6,071 bases of DNA from contig JAEXYH010000059.1 in NCBI GenBank assembly GCA_023451735.1, forward strand, positions 1 to 6,071. The letters are read 5' to 3'. The notes below the pieces were generated by a model. That model saw only the letters and a list, made by a program, of their open reading frames with translations. It made no database searches and was not told where the DNA came from. Position numbers and translations under genes: made by a program. Below are positions 1 through 4,942 of the stretch, piece after piece (the stretch's first letter is position 1; the number at the start of each line of letters is the position of its first letter). The DNA is from Pseudomonadota bacterium (GTDB lineage Bacteria; Pseudomonadota; Alphaproteobacteria; Rhizobiales; Rhizobiaceae).

Positions 1-1036
1 CCGCCGGCGCCTCGTCGAACCAAGGCGCTTCCCAGAAACGTTTGCCGAGGACGTCTGCCGGGCCGGCCGCAGCGGCCGACAGGGCGGTGGCGTTCGCGTA
101 GACGACCCGTCCCTCGAGATCGAGAAGGTCCTGATGCTGGTTCGTGGTTTCAAGGATCGCACGAAGCTGAGATTCTCTGCTGCGGAGCTGGGCGGTCCGC
201 TGCGCGACCAGAGACTCAAGATCGTCATTCACGGACCGCAGATCGATCTCCGCCTGCTTTGCGGCGGTGATGTCATGCGCGACTCCGATGAAGCCGATGT
301 GCCGCCCGGCTGGATCCCAGCGTGGTTGCGATTCCGAACGGATCCAGCGAAGTTCGCCGTCGGCCCGGCGATAGCGCGCCTCCAGTACGAAGGGTTCCAG
401 GGACGCCTCCCCGGCGATGCTTTGCTCCACGACGCGCTGGGCATCATCGGGATGGAGGATGGTCCGCCAGTCGAATGTCAGCGCCTGTTCGTAAGGGACG
501 CCGACGAATTCGACATAGGCCTTGTTGGCGAAACTTCGGGTCCGATCCATCCGGGTGACCCACATGGGGACCGGCGCGCTGTCGGCGATGAGCCGAAACC
601 GCTCCTCGCTTTCGCGAAGCATTTCACGCGCCTGTGCTCTTTCGGTGACGTCGATATGCGCGCCAACCATCCTGATTGGCCGACCGGCGGGATCGCGCTC
701 GATGCGCCCCTCGGCTGCTATCCAGCGCACCTCGCCATCGCTGGGACGGATGATGCGGTATTGGGAGGAATAGCGCTCGGCCCTGCCTTCGAGCATCTCG
801 ATGAACTGTCGCTCGGCTCGCTCTCGGTCGTCGGGATGAAGCCGTCTGACCCAGTCTTCGTGCGTCTCATTCACCGCCTCAGGAGGAAGTCCATGAATGG
901 CCAGATATTCGGGCGATCGCTTGTTCTCGAACCCGTTCGTGAGATGAACGACGACGCCGCCGACCTTCGCGATGCGCTGCACCTCGGCGAGCTCATTCTC
1001 CCGATCTCTCAGCGTGCTGGCCCCTTCGTCTGTCAC
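1..1036 (-). CDS. Multi-PAS sensor protein, probably a histidine kinase (3' end outside window)
   Basis: Reading the minus strand from a GTG at 1036 gives about 345 residues with no stop before the window edge. Three PAS-type segments can be seen. The first spans roughly residues 20-133 and contains HPDD, a WIAAEGR strand and a GAHIDVTERA end. The second spans about 140-262, with SEERFRLIADSAPVPMWV, HPDD, RWIRSES and GVAHDITAAK. A coiled-coil-like linker follows (residues 265-290), and a third PAS begins near 288 with a YANATAL segment. The HPDD, W-I-R and D-I-T-x-x-K signatures are typical of PAS_3-type sensor folds in rhizobial histidine kinases. The kinase or other output domain would lie beyond base 1, so 'histidine kinase' is inference; a diguanylate cyclase is also possible. 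The GTG is preceded by AAAGGG seven bases upstream. The next in-frame stop upstream (a TAG near 1100) leaves no ATG. It starts 13 bases after the ribbon-helix-helix gene, so the two are probably co-transcribed. Confidence 0.85.
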   Translation of the reverse strand, partial: MTDEGASTLRDRENELAEVQRIAKVGGVVVHLTNGFENKRSPEYLAIHGLPPEAVNETHEDWVRRLHPDDRERAERQFIEMLEGRAERYSSQYRIIRPSDGEVRWIAAEGRIERDPAGRPIRMVGAHIDVTERAQAREMLRESEERFRLIADSAPVPMWVTRMDRTRSFANKAYVEFVGVPYEQALTFDWRTILHPDDAQRVVEQSIAGEASLEPFVLEARYRRADGELRWIRSESQPRWDPAGRHIGFIGVAHDITAAKQAEIDLRSVNDDLESLVAQRTAQLRSRESQLRAILETTNQHQDLLDLEGRVVYANATALSAAAAGPADVLGKRFWEAPWFDEAPA

Positions 1037-1049
1037 GCGACGCCCTTTG

Positions 1050-1307
1050 CTAATCCGGGAAACCGGCGACCCCGGCCGGCGGTCTCCTCTTAACGTAATA
1101 ATCTAGCACAAAAAGGCGGATGGCAGACGACAGGTTGGACTTCGAAACGGCAGTTCGCTGTCTATCAATCCTATTCGCTAGATCGAAAACGTTGACGCCC
1201 TCGTCCCGCGCGATTTCCTTCAACGCGGACCAGAATTCGTCCTCCAGACTGACGCTGGTCTTGTGCCCGGCGATCTCCAGCGACCGCTTCCGGATGATGG
1301 ATTTCAT
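1050..1307 (-). CDS. Ribbon-helix-helix domain protein (RHH_4-like)
   Basis: An 85-residue protein. Its N-terminal half has the pattern KRSLEIAGHKTSVSLEDEFW followed by ALKEIARDEG, and its second half has NLSSAIRLFVLDYY. This layout, a beta strand (IAGHKTSVSLE) followed by two helices and a conserved N-L-S-S-A-x-R-x-F-V-L tail, is that of the rhizobial RHH_4-type ribbon-helix-helix family. These are small putative DNA-binding proteins whose targets are mostly unknown. The ATG is preceded by GAGG with five bases between, a good ribosome binding site. It lies directly upstream of the PAS sensor gene with a 13-base gap, which suggests one operon, with the regulator possibly acting on its own promoter or on the sensor. 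No target site could be identified. Confidence in the family is high; the physiological role is unknown. Confidence 0.85.
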   Translation of the reverse strand: MKSIIRKRSLEIAGHKTSVSLEDEFWSALKEIARDEGVNVFDLANRIDRQRTAVSKSNLSSAIRLFVLDYYVKRRPPAGVAGFPD

Positions 1308-1373
1308 AGGCGCCTCGTGCTCTGGCGAAGATAGCTATCAGGCCTGACCGCGGTCGATCCGGAAGATATTGCC

Positions 1374-1598
1374 CTATCGTCGCATTCGCTTTTCTTCGAG
1401 CACTCCCGCCGCCCGCAGATCCGCCCATACTTTCCGGACGCCCGCCAGTGGCTTGCCGAGTTCGCGTGCCTTTTTCTGGACGGCCGATGCCGGCCTGCGA
1501 AGCGCTGCGCAAGCCCGCAGGAGCGTCGCTCCATCGCCAGCCAACTTCTCAAGCTTCTCAACGTCATCGCTGGTCCAGGGCCGTATGATTGGCATCAT
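1374..1598 (-). CDS. Small helix-turn-helix-like protein (SANT/GcrA-like fold suspected)
   Basis: A 74-residue basic protein starting MMPIIRPWTSDDVEKLEKLA, then ACAALRRPASAVQKKARELG and ending in a helical basic tail (EKRMRR). The order W-T-x-x-D-x-x-x-L-x-x-L-A, then a short helix, then R-P-x-S-A-V-x-x-K-A-x-x-L-G resembles the tri-helical SANT/Myb-like or GcrA N-terminal HTH seen in many short alphaproteobacterial proteins. DNA binding is inferred from this pattern only. Two tandem ATGs (1598 and 1595) can serve as start, and the upstream ribosome binding site (CAGAG) is weak. It is followed after 66 bases by the ribbon-helix-helix gene on the same strand, which has its own good ribosome binding site and may have its own promoter. 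It diverges from the iron permease family gene across a 131-base spacer. The reading frame is well supported by codon bias; the family is less certain. Confidence 0.7.
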   Translation of the reverse strand: MMPIIRPWTSDDVEKLEKLAGDGATLLRACAALRRPASAVQKKARELGKPLAGVRKVWADLRAAGVLEEKRMRR

Positions 1599-1729
1599 CT
1601 CTGCGCAAAACTTCAGTACTATGCTGAGACTACTGAGGGCTCGGCCCGGTAGCAGACACCCAGAAGTTAAAAATTACCTTTCCGGATTTGGCTGCATGTG
1701 GTCGAATGTCGCACCCGGAGACGTTCAAG
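1599..1729. promoter_or_regulatory. Divergent intergenic region, likely promoters for both sides
   Basis: This 131-base spacer separates the minus-strand HTH-like gene from the plus-strand iron permease family gene, so at least one promoter in each direction is expected here. It contains the most AT-rich run nearby (about 1666-1680, AGTTAAAAATTACC). That is a plausible -10 or operator area, but I found no convincing -35/-10 pair and no clear inverted repeat. A ribosome binding site (GGAG, 1717-1720) lies at its right end for the 1730 start. Confidence 0.35.
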
Positions 1730-2185
1730 ATGCACACAAAGACGGCTGATCGGCCACATGGCTTTGCTCGACTTTTCGGAGACGTTGCCAACAAAACGTC
1801 GATGCTGGCGGGGCGTGCCTCCACATTTGCCATCGCGTCCGCGGTGGTCGTAATTTGGGCCGTGACGGGACCGCTCTTCGGCTACTCCGACACTTGGCAA
1901 CTCGTCATCAACACCGGCACGACCATCGTAACCTTTCTGATGGTGTTCCTCATCCAGAATTCGCAGAACCGCGACGGCGCCGCCATCCAAGTCAAGCTGG
2001 ATGAACTCATCCGGACGAGCGCGGCGCACAATTCATTCGTCGGCATCGAGCACCTGACCGACGAGGAGCTCGAGGACATCCGGACCAAATGCGAAGCGCG
2101 GGCCGCCGCGGAAAAGGCCGGCGAGAAATCGGTCCGCCGGACCGGTGAGAAGGCCCGCGAAGCCGCCGACCAAGCCGTGGAATGA
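1730..2185 (+). CDS. Low affinity iron permease family protein
   Basis: A 151-residue inner-membrane protein. Two hydrophobic helices are clear: residues about 30-50 (STFAIASAVVVIWAVTGPLF) and about 56-73 (QLVINTGTTIVTFLMVFLIQ). The hallmark NSQNRD follows, then an amphipathic stretch with IQVKLDELIRTSAAHNSFVG and HLTDEELEDI, and a charged, alanine- and lysine-rich cytoplasmic tail. This is the architecture of the family named low affinity iron permease (Iron_permease, PF04120), common in rhizobia. The family name comes from fungal Fet4, and direct evidence for iron transport by the short bacterial members is thin. The ATG at 1730 has GGAG nine bases upstream; an in-frame TTG at 1688 would add 14 residues but lacks a good site. 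Its stop overlaps the next start (ATGA), so it is the first gene of a coupled cluster. Confidence 0.85.
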   Translation: MHTKTADRPHGFARLFGDVANKTSMLAGRASTFAIASAVVVIWAVTGPLFGYSDTWQLVINTGTTIVTFLMVFLIQNSQNRDGAAIQVKLDELIRTSAAHNSFVGIEHLTDEELEDIRTKCEARAAAEKAGEKSVRRTGEKAREAADQAVE

Positions 2186-2430
2186 GACCACGGCGATGGC
2201 CCTCTCTGTCTTTTGGGTGGCTGGTCATCACGATCGTCGCACACCTTAGCTTCGCGGCCGCCTGGGCACAGGAGGACAAGAAGACAGACGACGATAAGCC
2301 TGCGGATCCGGACACGGGCCAGAGCACGATCGAAGAGACGACCCTTGGTATCCTCCCGAACCCATTCATGGACCGCGGTACACGCCAGGCAAAGGCGGCC
2401 ATCCGGAAGCTGGAAACTGCTGCCGGATGA
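2182..2430 (+). CDS. Small exported hydrophilic protein with signal peptide
   Basis: An 82-residue protein of unknown function. The N-terminus is a classical Sec signal: basic MRPRRW, a hydrophobic core (about residues 11-25, WLVITIVAHLSFAAA) and a likely cleavage site A-W-A/Q-E after residue 29. The mature part of roughly 53 residues is very charged at first (EDKKTDDDKPADPD), then has ETTLGILPNPFMDRGTRQ and a short basic helix. There is no lipobox cysteine, so a soluble periplasmic protein is most likely. Its ATG overlaps the stop of the iron permease family gene by four bases (ATGA), and its own stop overlaps the start of the next mini-ORF in the same way. Translation of all three is therefore probably coupled, which suggests a shared envelope role. 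I do not recognise a domain. Confidence 0.75.
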   Translation: MRPRRWPSLSFGWLVITIVAHLSFAAAWAQEDKKTDDDKPADPDTGQSTIEETTLGILPNPFMDRGTRQAKAAIRKLETAAG

Positions 2431-2510
2431 TGCTCGAACTCGGGCGCATTCTGTTCGCCCTGACGGCGACGCTCTCCCTTGTCGCCCTGTCGTACATCAG
2501 CCTCAAATAA
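2427..2510 (+). CDS. 27-residue single-helix membrane peptide
   Basis: A very short gene: ATG ATG at 2427 and 2430, 27 residues, TAA at 2508-2510. The product has one hydrophobic segment (about residues 8-25, ILFALTATLSLVALSYIS) preceded by an acidic and a basic residue (MMLELGR) and ending in lysine, which fits a one-pass inner-membrane peptide. The ATG overlaps the TGA of the preceding gene (ATGATG), the same arrangement used one gene earlier, which argues that it is translated by re-initiation. It may be a small accessory subunit of the neighbouring iron permease family protein, but that is inference. It could also be chance, since it is short. Confidence 0.5.
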   Translation: MMLELGRILFALTATLSLVALSYISLK

Positions 2511-2513
2511 CCT

Positions 2514-2539
2514 CGCCGCGGCGCTGTAGCTGCGCGGCG
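2514..2539 (+). terminator. GC-rich hairpin after the permease cluster, possible terminator
   Basis: CGCCGCG at 2514-2520 pairs perfectly with CGCGGCG at 2533-2539 (7 bp stem, 12-base loop). It begins three bases after the stop of the 27-residue ORF and lies about 55 bases before the next gene. It could end or attenuate transcription of the first cluster. No run of T follows (AACGAATCTT), so it is not a standard intrinsic terminator, and such a stem is not rare in GC-rich DNA. Confidence 0.3.
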
Positions 2540-2593
2540 GAACGAATCTTCCGAGCGTTTCTTGAATCCGCCGTTCAGTTGCGGAGTTGCGTC

Positions 2594-2944
2594 ATGCGTT
2601 CAGGATGGAGCCCATCCGTGGTGCCGGCCGGCGTCCACGATACCGTGTACCTCGTCGTTGATTGCCACGGTCCCGGCGGCTGTGTGTGGCGGGAGGCCGA
2701 TATCAGCGACACCGACCTGGAGACCGTCATCACCGACCTGATGCGCGGCGAGTATTCCGACCCTCTCTGCGTCGTAGCTTTCAACACAACCGAGAACTGG
2801 TCGCGAGATGTGACGGCCGATGTCGCGCGCGAGATCCAAGAGCGCAGCGATCTTGCCTATGAGGACGTGCCAGCCTGGCTGGAAGATTTCGTGCATCAAC
2901 ACGTGCGGCCCGAACGGCAGTTGCCGCTCAGGCTGAAGCCATGA
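2594..2944 (+). CDS. Conserved small hypothetical protein of rhizobial type
   Basis: A 116-residue acidic soluble protein. Visible blocks are VYLVVDCHGPGGCVWREADI, then DTDLETVITDLMRGEYSDPL, then VVAFNTTENWSRDVTADVAR, and a C-terminal YEDVPAWLEDFV. From memory, short proteins with the same order (Y-L-V-V-D, E-T-V-I-x-D-L-x-x-G-x-Y, V-V-A-F-N-T-x-E-x-W-S-x-D-V) are widespread in Bradyrhizobium and relatives, with no established function. There is no signal peptide or membrane segment. The ATG at 2594 has GGAG (2583-2586) seven bases upstream; the frame is open further upstream to 2213, but that part overlaps the previous genes and is not coding-like. Its stop overlaps the next start by four bases (ATGA at 2941-2944), so it heads a coupled cluster that ends in the DNA ligase. 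That placement makes a link to DNA repair possible but unproven. Confidence 0.8.
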   Translation: MRSGWSPSVVPAGVHDTVYLVVDCHGPGGCVWREADISDTDLETVITDLMRGEYSDPLCVVAFNTTENWSRDVTADVAREIQERSDLAYEDVPAWLEDFVHQHVRPERQLPLRLKP

Positions 2945-3150
2945 CCGATATCGGCCCCTCGCTCGCCCCCGAAATCGACGCTGCGGCACCCGGGCCGGAC
3001 ACCCTGTTAGATCTCGTCGGGCACCTCGGCGCGGCCCTCATCAAATCGGACAAGATCACCGATCCCACCGTCATCGACCATCTACAGTCCGGCTCACCGG
3101 CTCGCGCTCGATCTCTATTCCTCGTCCGGCGGGAGCCTGCGATACCGTAA
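2941..3150 (+). CDS. Small protein upstream of the ligase, C-terminal frame probably shifted
   Basis: As it stands this encodes 69 residues: a proline/alanine-rich start, then LLDLVGHLGAALIKSDKITD and PTVIDHL, then a tail (QSGSPARARSLFLVRREPAIP) that does not read like a folded protein. The ATG overlaps the stop of the preceding gene by four bases. From about base 3092 the next frame (+1) reads AHRLALDLY, SSSGGSLRYRKIEA and stops with TGA at 3161-3163, just seven bases before the ligase start. That continuation reads much more like protein, so the original gene probably ran 2941-3163 (about 73 residues) and one extra base sits near 3091. I do not recognise a named domain; the leucine/alanine-rich core suggests a small helical protein. 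Confidence 0.6.
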   Translation: MTDIGPSLAPEIDAAAPGPDTLLDLVGHLGAALIKSDKITDPTVIDHLQSGSPARARSLFLVRREPAIP

Positions 3151-3163
3151 AATCGAAGCGTGA
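3092..3163 (+). other. Out-of-frame continuation of the 2941 gene
   Basis: Read in the frame of the TGA at 3161-3163, this stretch gives AHRLALDLYSSSGGSLRYRK then IEA and stop. It joins naturally to the VIDHLQS end of the upstream frame if one G at 3091-3092 is removed. The stop lies seven bases before the ligase ATG, an operon-like spacing, whereas the stop in the unshifted frame (3148-3150) leaves 20 bases. This is the evidence for a frameshift, natural or from sequencing. Confidence 0.5.
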
Positions 3164-3170
3164 GGCGCCG

Positions 3171-4100
3171 ATGCCCTACGCGAAAGTTAAAGCGCCAGAT
3201 GGCGGCGTCCGCGCAAAATATCCCGGCTTCGTGAAGCCGGCATTGGCTTCCTCGATCGGTCGCGTCCCTGCAGGCGACCGCTGGGTCCATGAAATCAAAT
3301 TCGATGGCTACCGAGTGCAGGTCCACATCATCAACGAGGCCATCAAGGTCTATACCCGCAACGGCCACGACTGGACCGACCGGTTCAAGAAGATCGCGAC
3401 CGACGCATGGCACCTGAAGACAAAGTCCGCGGTCATCGACGGGGAGGTGGTCGTGCCGGCGGCCGACGGCACCACTGATTTCTCGGTCCTGCAGAAGGCG
3501 ATGAAGTCGAGCAAACCGTCGGACAAGCTCGTCATGTACGCCTTCGATCTGCTCTATCTCAACGGCTTCGACATGCGGAAGGCACCGCTGACCACGCGCA
3601 AGGCCGAACTGGCGAAGCTCCTGAAGGGGAGCCACATCTTGCTCAGCCAAAGCTTCGAAGCCGACGGCATCCACATGTTCGAGACAGCATGCGGCATGGG
3701 TCTCGAAGGCGTCGTGTCGAAGCGGGCCGACAGCCGATACGTGTCCGACCGCACGGATGCCTGGCTCAAGATGACTTGCCGCCAGCGCGAGACCCTCTCG
3801 ATCGTCGGCTATGCGATGAAGGAAAGCCGGTTCGATGGCCTGATCGTGGGTCGTCAGGATGGCGACGAACTGATCTACGCCGGCAAGGTCGATCATGGTT
3901 TTACGCCCGGCGTGGTGACCGATGTCCGGAAACGCCTCGCGCTCCTCGTACAGAAAACTCAGGCTTTCAGTCGCAAGATCAAGAAGCCGCACGCCGTGTG
4001 GGTGAAGCCCTCGCTCGCTGCCGAGATCGAATATCGGGCGAAGTCGGCGGAGGGGAAACTCCGCCACCCGGTGTTCAAGGGGTTTCGGGAGGATCTGTGA
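3171..4100 (+). CDS. ATP-dependent DNA ligase, stand-alone LigD/LigC-type
   Basis: A 309-residue ligase that seals nicks or double-strand breaks using ATP through a lysine-adenylate intermediate. The nucleotidyltransferase motifs appear in order: motif I E-I-K-F-D-G-Y-R with the adenylated lysine at 43, Y-T-R-N-G (61-65), D-G-E (90-92), motif III Y-A-F-D-L-L-Y-L-N-G (123-132), motif IV E-G-V-V-S-K-R (179-185), motif V A-W-L-K-M-T-C (197-203). The C-terminal OB-fold has the LigD-like segment DGLIVGRQDGDELIYAGKVD and later VWVKPSLAAEIEY. The length matches an isolated LigD ligase domain; there is no polymerase or phosphoesterase domain, and the frame offers no room for one. Such ligases act with Ku in bacterial non-homologous end joining; no Ku gene is in the window. 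The second lysine of motif V is Thr202, which I believe also occurs in some LigC-like relatives. GAGGCG precedes the ATG. It is the last full gene of the 2594-4100 cluster. Confidence 0.93.
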   Translation: MPYAKVKAPDGGVRAKYPGFVKPALASSIGRVPAGDRWVHEIKFDGYRVQVHIINEAIKVYTRNGHDWTDRFKKIATDAWHLKTKSAVIDGEVVVPAADGTTDFSVLQKAMKSSKPSDKLVMYAFDLLYLNGFDMRKAPLTTRKAELAKLLKGSHILLSQSFEADGIHMFETACGMGLEGVVSKRADSRYVSDRTDAWLKMTCRQRETLSIVGYAMKESRFDGLIVGRQDGDELIYAGKVDHGFTPGVVTDVRKRLALLVQKTQAFSRKIKKPHAVWVKPSLAAEIEYRAKSAEGKLRHPVFKGFREDL

Positions 4101-4144
4101 TGCGCGATCCGGAAACGCTCGTCGCGGCCGTTCTCGATATCTAA
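4100..4144 (+). CDS. 14-codon ORF coupled to the ligase stop, possibly a decayed gene
   Basis: The ligase TGA shares its last base with an ATG at 4100, and GGGAGG (4087-4092) lies seven bases before that ATG, one of the best ribosome binding sites in the window. The ORF MRDPETLVAAVLDI stops at TAA (4142-4144). In the same frame beyond the stop, AMLSVYNEPWSE follows until TGA at 4181-4183, which also reads like protein. It may be a functional mini-peptide, or a small gene interrupted by a nonsense mutation. Function unknown; it could be chance. Confidence 0.3.
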   Translation: MRDPETLVAAVLDI

Positions 4145-4348
4145 GCTATGCTCTCGGTCTACAACGAGCCCTGGTCAGAGTGACGCAAATGGGACCATCA
4201 CAGCCGTAATCGACGCCTCGATCGCGACGATGTATCTATGGCGGCGGAGCGCATCCGCGATGGCTTTGGACGATACCGGATGGTCGAATAGACGCGCCGA
4301 CGTGTTGCCCAACTCGCGCCGGCAGCCCGGCGCGCCGTCCCCCATCCC
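4145..4348. other. Convergent intergenic spacer without a supported gene
   Basis: About 200 bases between the ligase cluster and the convergent small gene. Apart from the hairpin at 4315-4334 it holds only short frames; the plus-strand frame ending MAAERIRDGFGRYRMVE at a TAG near 4290 looks mildly coding-like but has no supported start or ribosome binding site. I call no gene here. Confidence 0.5.
4315..4334 (-). terminator. Strong GC hairpin at convergent gene ends, candidate terminator
   Basis: CGCGCCGG (4315-4322) pairs perfectly with CCGGCGCG (4327-4334) around a CAGC loop: 8 bp of pure G-C. It begins 14 bases past the stop of the minus-strand gene 4624-4349, where an intrinsic terminator would sit, and it could also end read-through from the plus-strand ligase cluster. 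No T-run follows on either strand, so classical rho-independent action is uncertain. Confidence 0.45.
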
Positions 4349-4624
4349 TCACTGCGCGTCGGGCTCGTTGTCGTTCGCCAAGGGACGGTGAATTGAGATG
4401 AACTCGTCGTTCTCGGCGAGCGCAACCCATCGCAGAGCCTGCTTGATCAGCTCGGTCTGTTCCTGAATGTCCGTAGTATCGTCCGCGGCGCGGGCCAATT
4501 CGGCTGCCCGCTTCCTGTAACGCCACGACTGCCTTGTGGGCTTGTGTTGTGCTTCCATCTTCCCTCGCAGGGTCGTCCGCACACCGTCCAGATATCTTCG
4601 GCCGTAGATAGGCATGTCCGACAT
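4349..4624 (-). CDS. Small basic/helical hypothetical protein
   Basis: Up to 91 residues. The part that looks like a conserved protein begins around MEAQHKPTRQSWRYRKRAAE (residue 23) and continues with ELARAADDTTDIQEQTELIK, QALRWVALAEND and an acidic end. It predicts as two amphipathic helices joined by D-x-T-D-I-Q-E-Q, a layout seen in many short rhizobial proteins of unknown function. No signal or membrane segment is visible. The start is uncertain: the ATG at 4624 has no good ribosome binding site, the ATG at 4615 is little better, and the ATG at 4558 has GAGG only four bases upstream, giving 69 residues. It stands alone, convergent with the ligase cluster, and is followed by a strong hairpin. 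The frame is supported by helix periodicity and the sensible protein; I do not know its role. Confidence 0.6.
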   Translation of the reverse strand: MSDMPIYGRRYLDGVRTTLRGKMEAQHKPTRQSWRYRKRAAELARAADDTTDIQEQTELIKQALRWVALAENDEFISIHRPLANDNEPDAQ

Positions 4625-4942
4625 GAAAAGGCTCGGGTGCTTGAACGGCCATCAACAACCTCAAGTAACAAAGATTGGCCGGGCTGGTTTCAAGAGGTGA
4701 GTGCGGGCAAAGGCCCGATCGTTGATCGCAGCAGCCTGGCAAGCTCTCGCACACACCTCACCGTCCATGCCAAGCACGGCTGCGCTCGCCGGGTGCCAAA
4801 TGGAACTTTTACGTCGTGACCGTCTTAATTGGCATTCCTTCTGTGTGGCCCCCTCTGGTCTCTGCTTCCCACATAATCGTTTCCCACCGCCCGCTGCTTC
4901 TCGCCGTTGTCGGCACCGGAGCATGCATGTCTGGAGGCCGTT
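4625..4942. other. Gene-free stretch of about 300 bases upstream of the hydrolase
   Basis: Neither strand shows a frame with a protein-like translation; the open frames are rich in Cys, His, Arg and Pro, as expected from out-of-frame GC-rich DNA. The region should contain the promoters of the minus-strand gene 4624-4349 and of the hydrolase, which diverge here. GGAAC at 4802-4806 resembles the -35 of an EcfG general-stress promoter, but no CGTT follows at 16-17 bases. Nothing else stands out. Confidence 0.5.
4933..4937 (+). promoter_or_regulatory. Ribosome binding site GGAGG favouring the TTG start at 4943
   Basis: GGAGG lies five bases before the TTG at 4943, in frame with the hydrolase. 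The competing TTG at 4907 and GTG at 5126 have no comparable site (only GCCGGA before 5126), so this decides the start chosen, at moderate confidence. Confidence 0.45.

Noticed and set aside
134..1093. Plus-strand open frame of 319 codons
   Set aside because: It is antisense to the PAS sensor; the minus strand gives clear HPDD, W-I-R and D-I-T PAS signatures, while the plus translation resembles no protein and overlaps the ribbon-helix-helix gene.
2213..2593. Upstream extension of the 2594 gene frame
   Set aside because: The translation is rich in Arg, Ser and Pro and overlaps the exported protein and the 27-residue ORF in another frame; the ATG at 2594 has its own ribosome binding site.
2928..4067. 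Minus-strand open frame of 379 codons
   Set aside because: It lies antisense to the DNA ligase, whose motifs I to V are intact on the plus strand; long antisense frames are usual in GC-rich genes.
4195..4290. Plus-strand frame ending MAAERIRDGFGRYRMVE
   Set aside because: Mildly coding-like but no credible start, ribosome binding site or recognisable family; too short to support.
4236..4754. Minus-strand open frame of 172 codons and overlapping frames in 4661-5002
   Set aside because: Compositions rich in Cys, His and Arg without recognisable pattern; the neighbouring frame 4624-4349 gives the more protein-like translation.
4802..4826. GGAAC as a possible EcfG general-stress promoter before the hydrolase
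   Set aside because: No CGTT-like -10 occurs at 16-17 bases; GGAAC at 2539-2543 does have CGTT downstream, but only 12 bases away.
4831..4847. TGGCAT followed by CTGTG as a possible sigma-54 promoter
   Set aside because: The required GC dinucleotide of the -12 element at the right spacing is absent.
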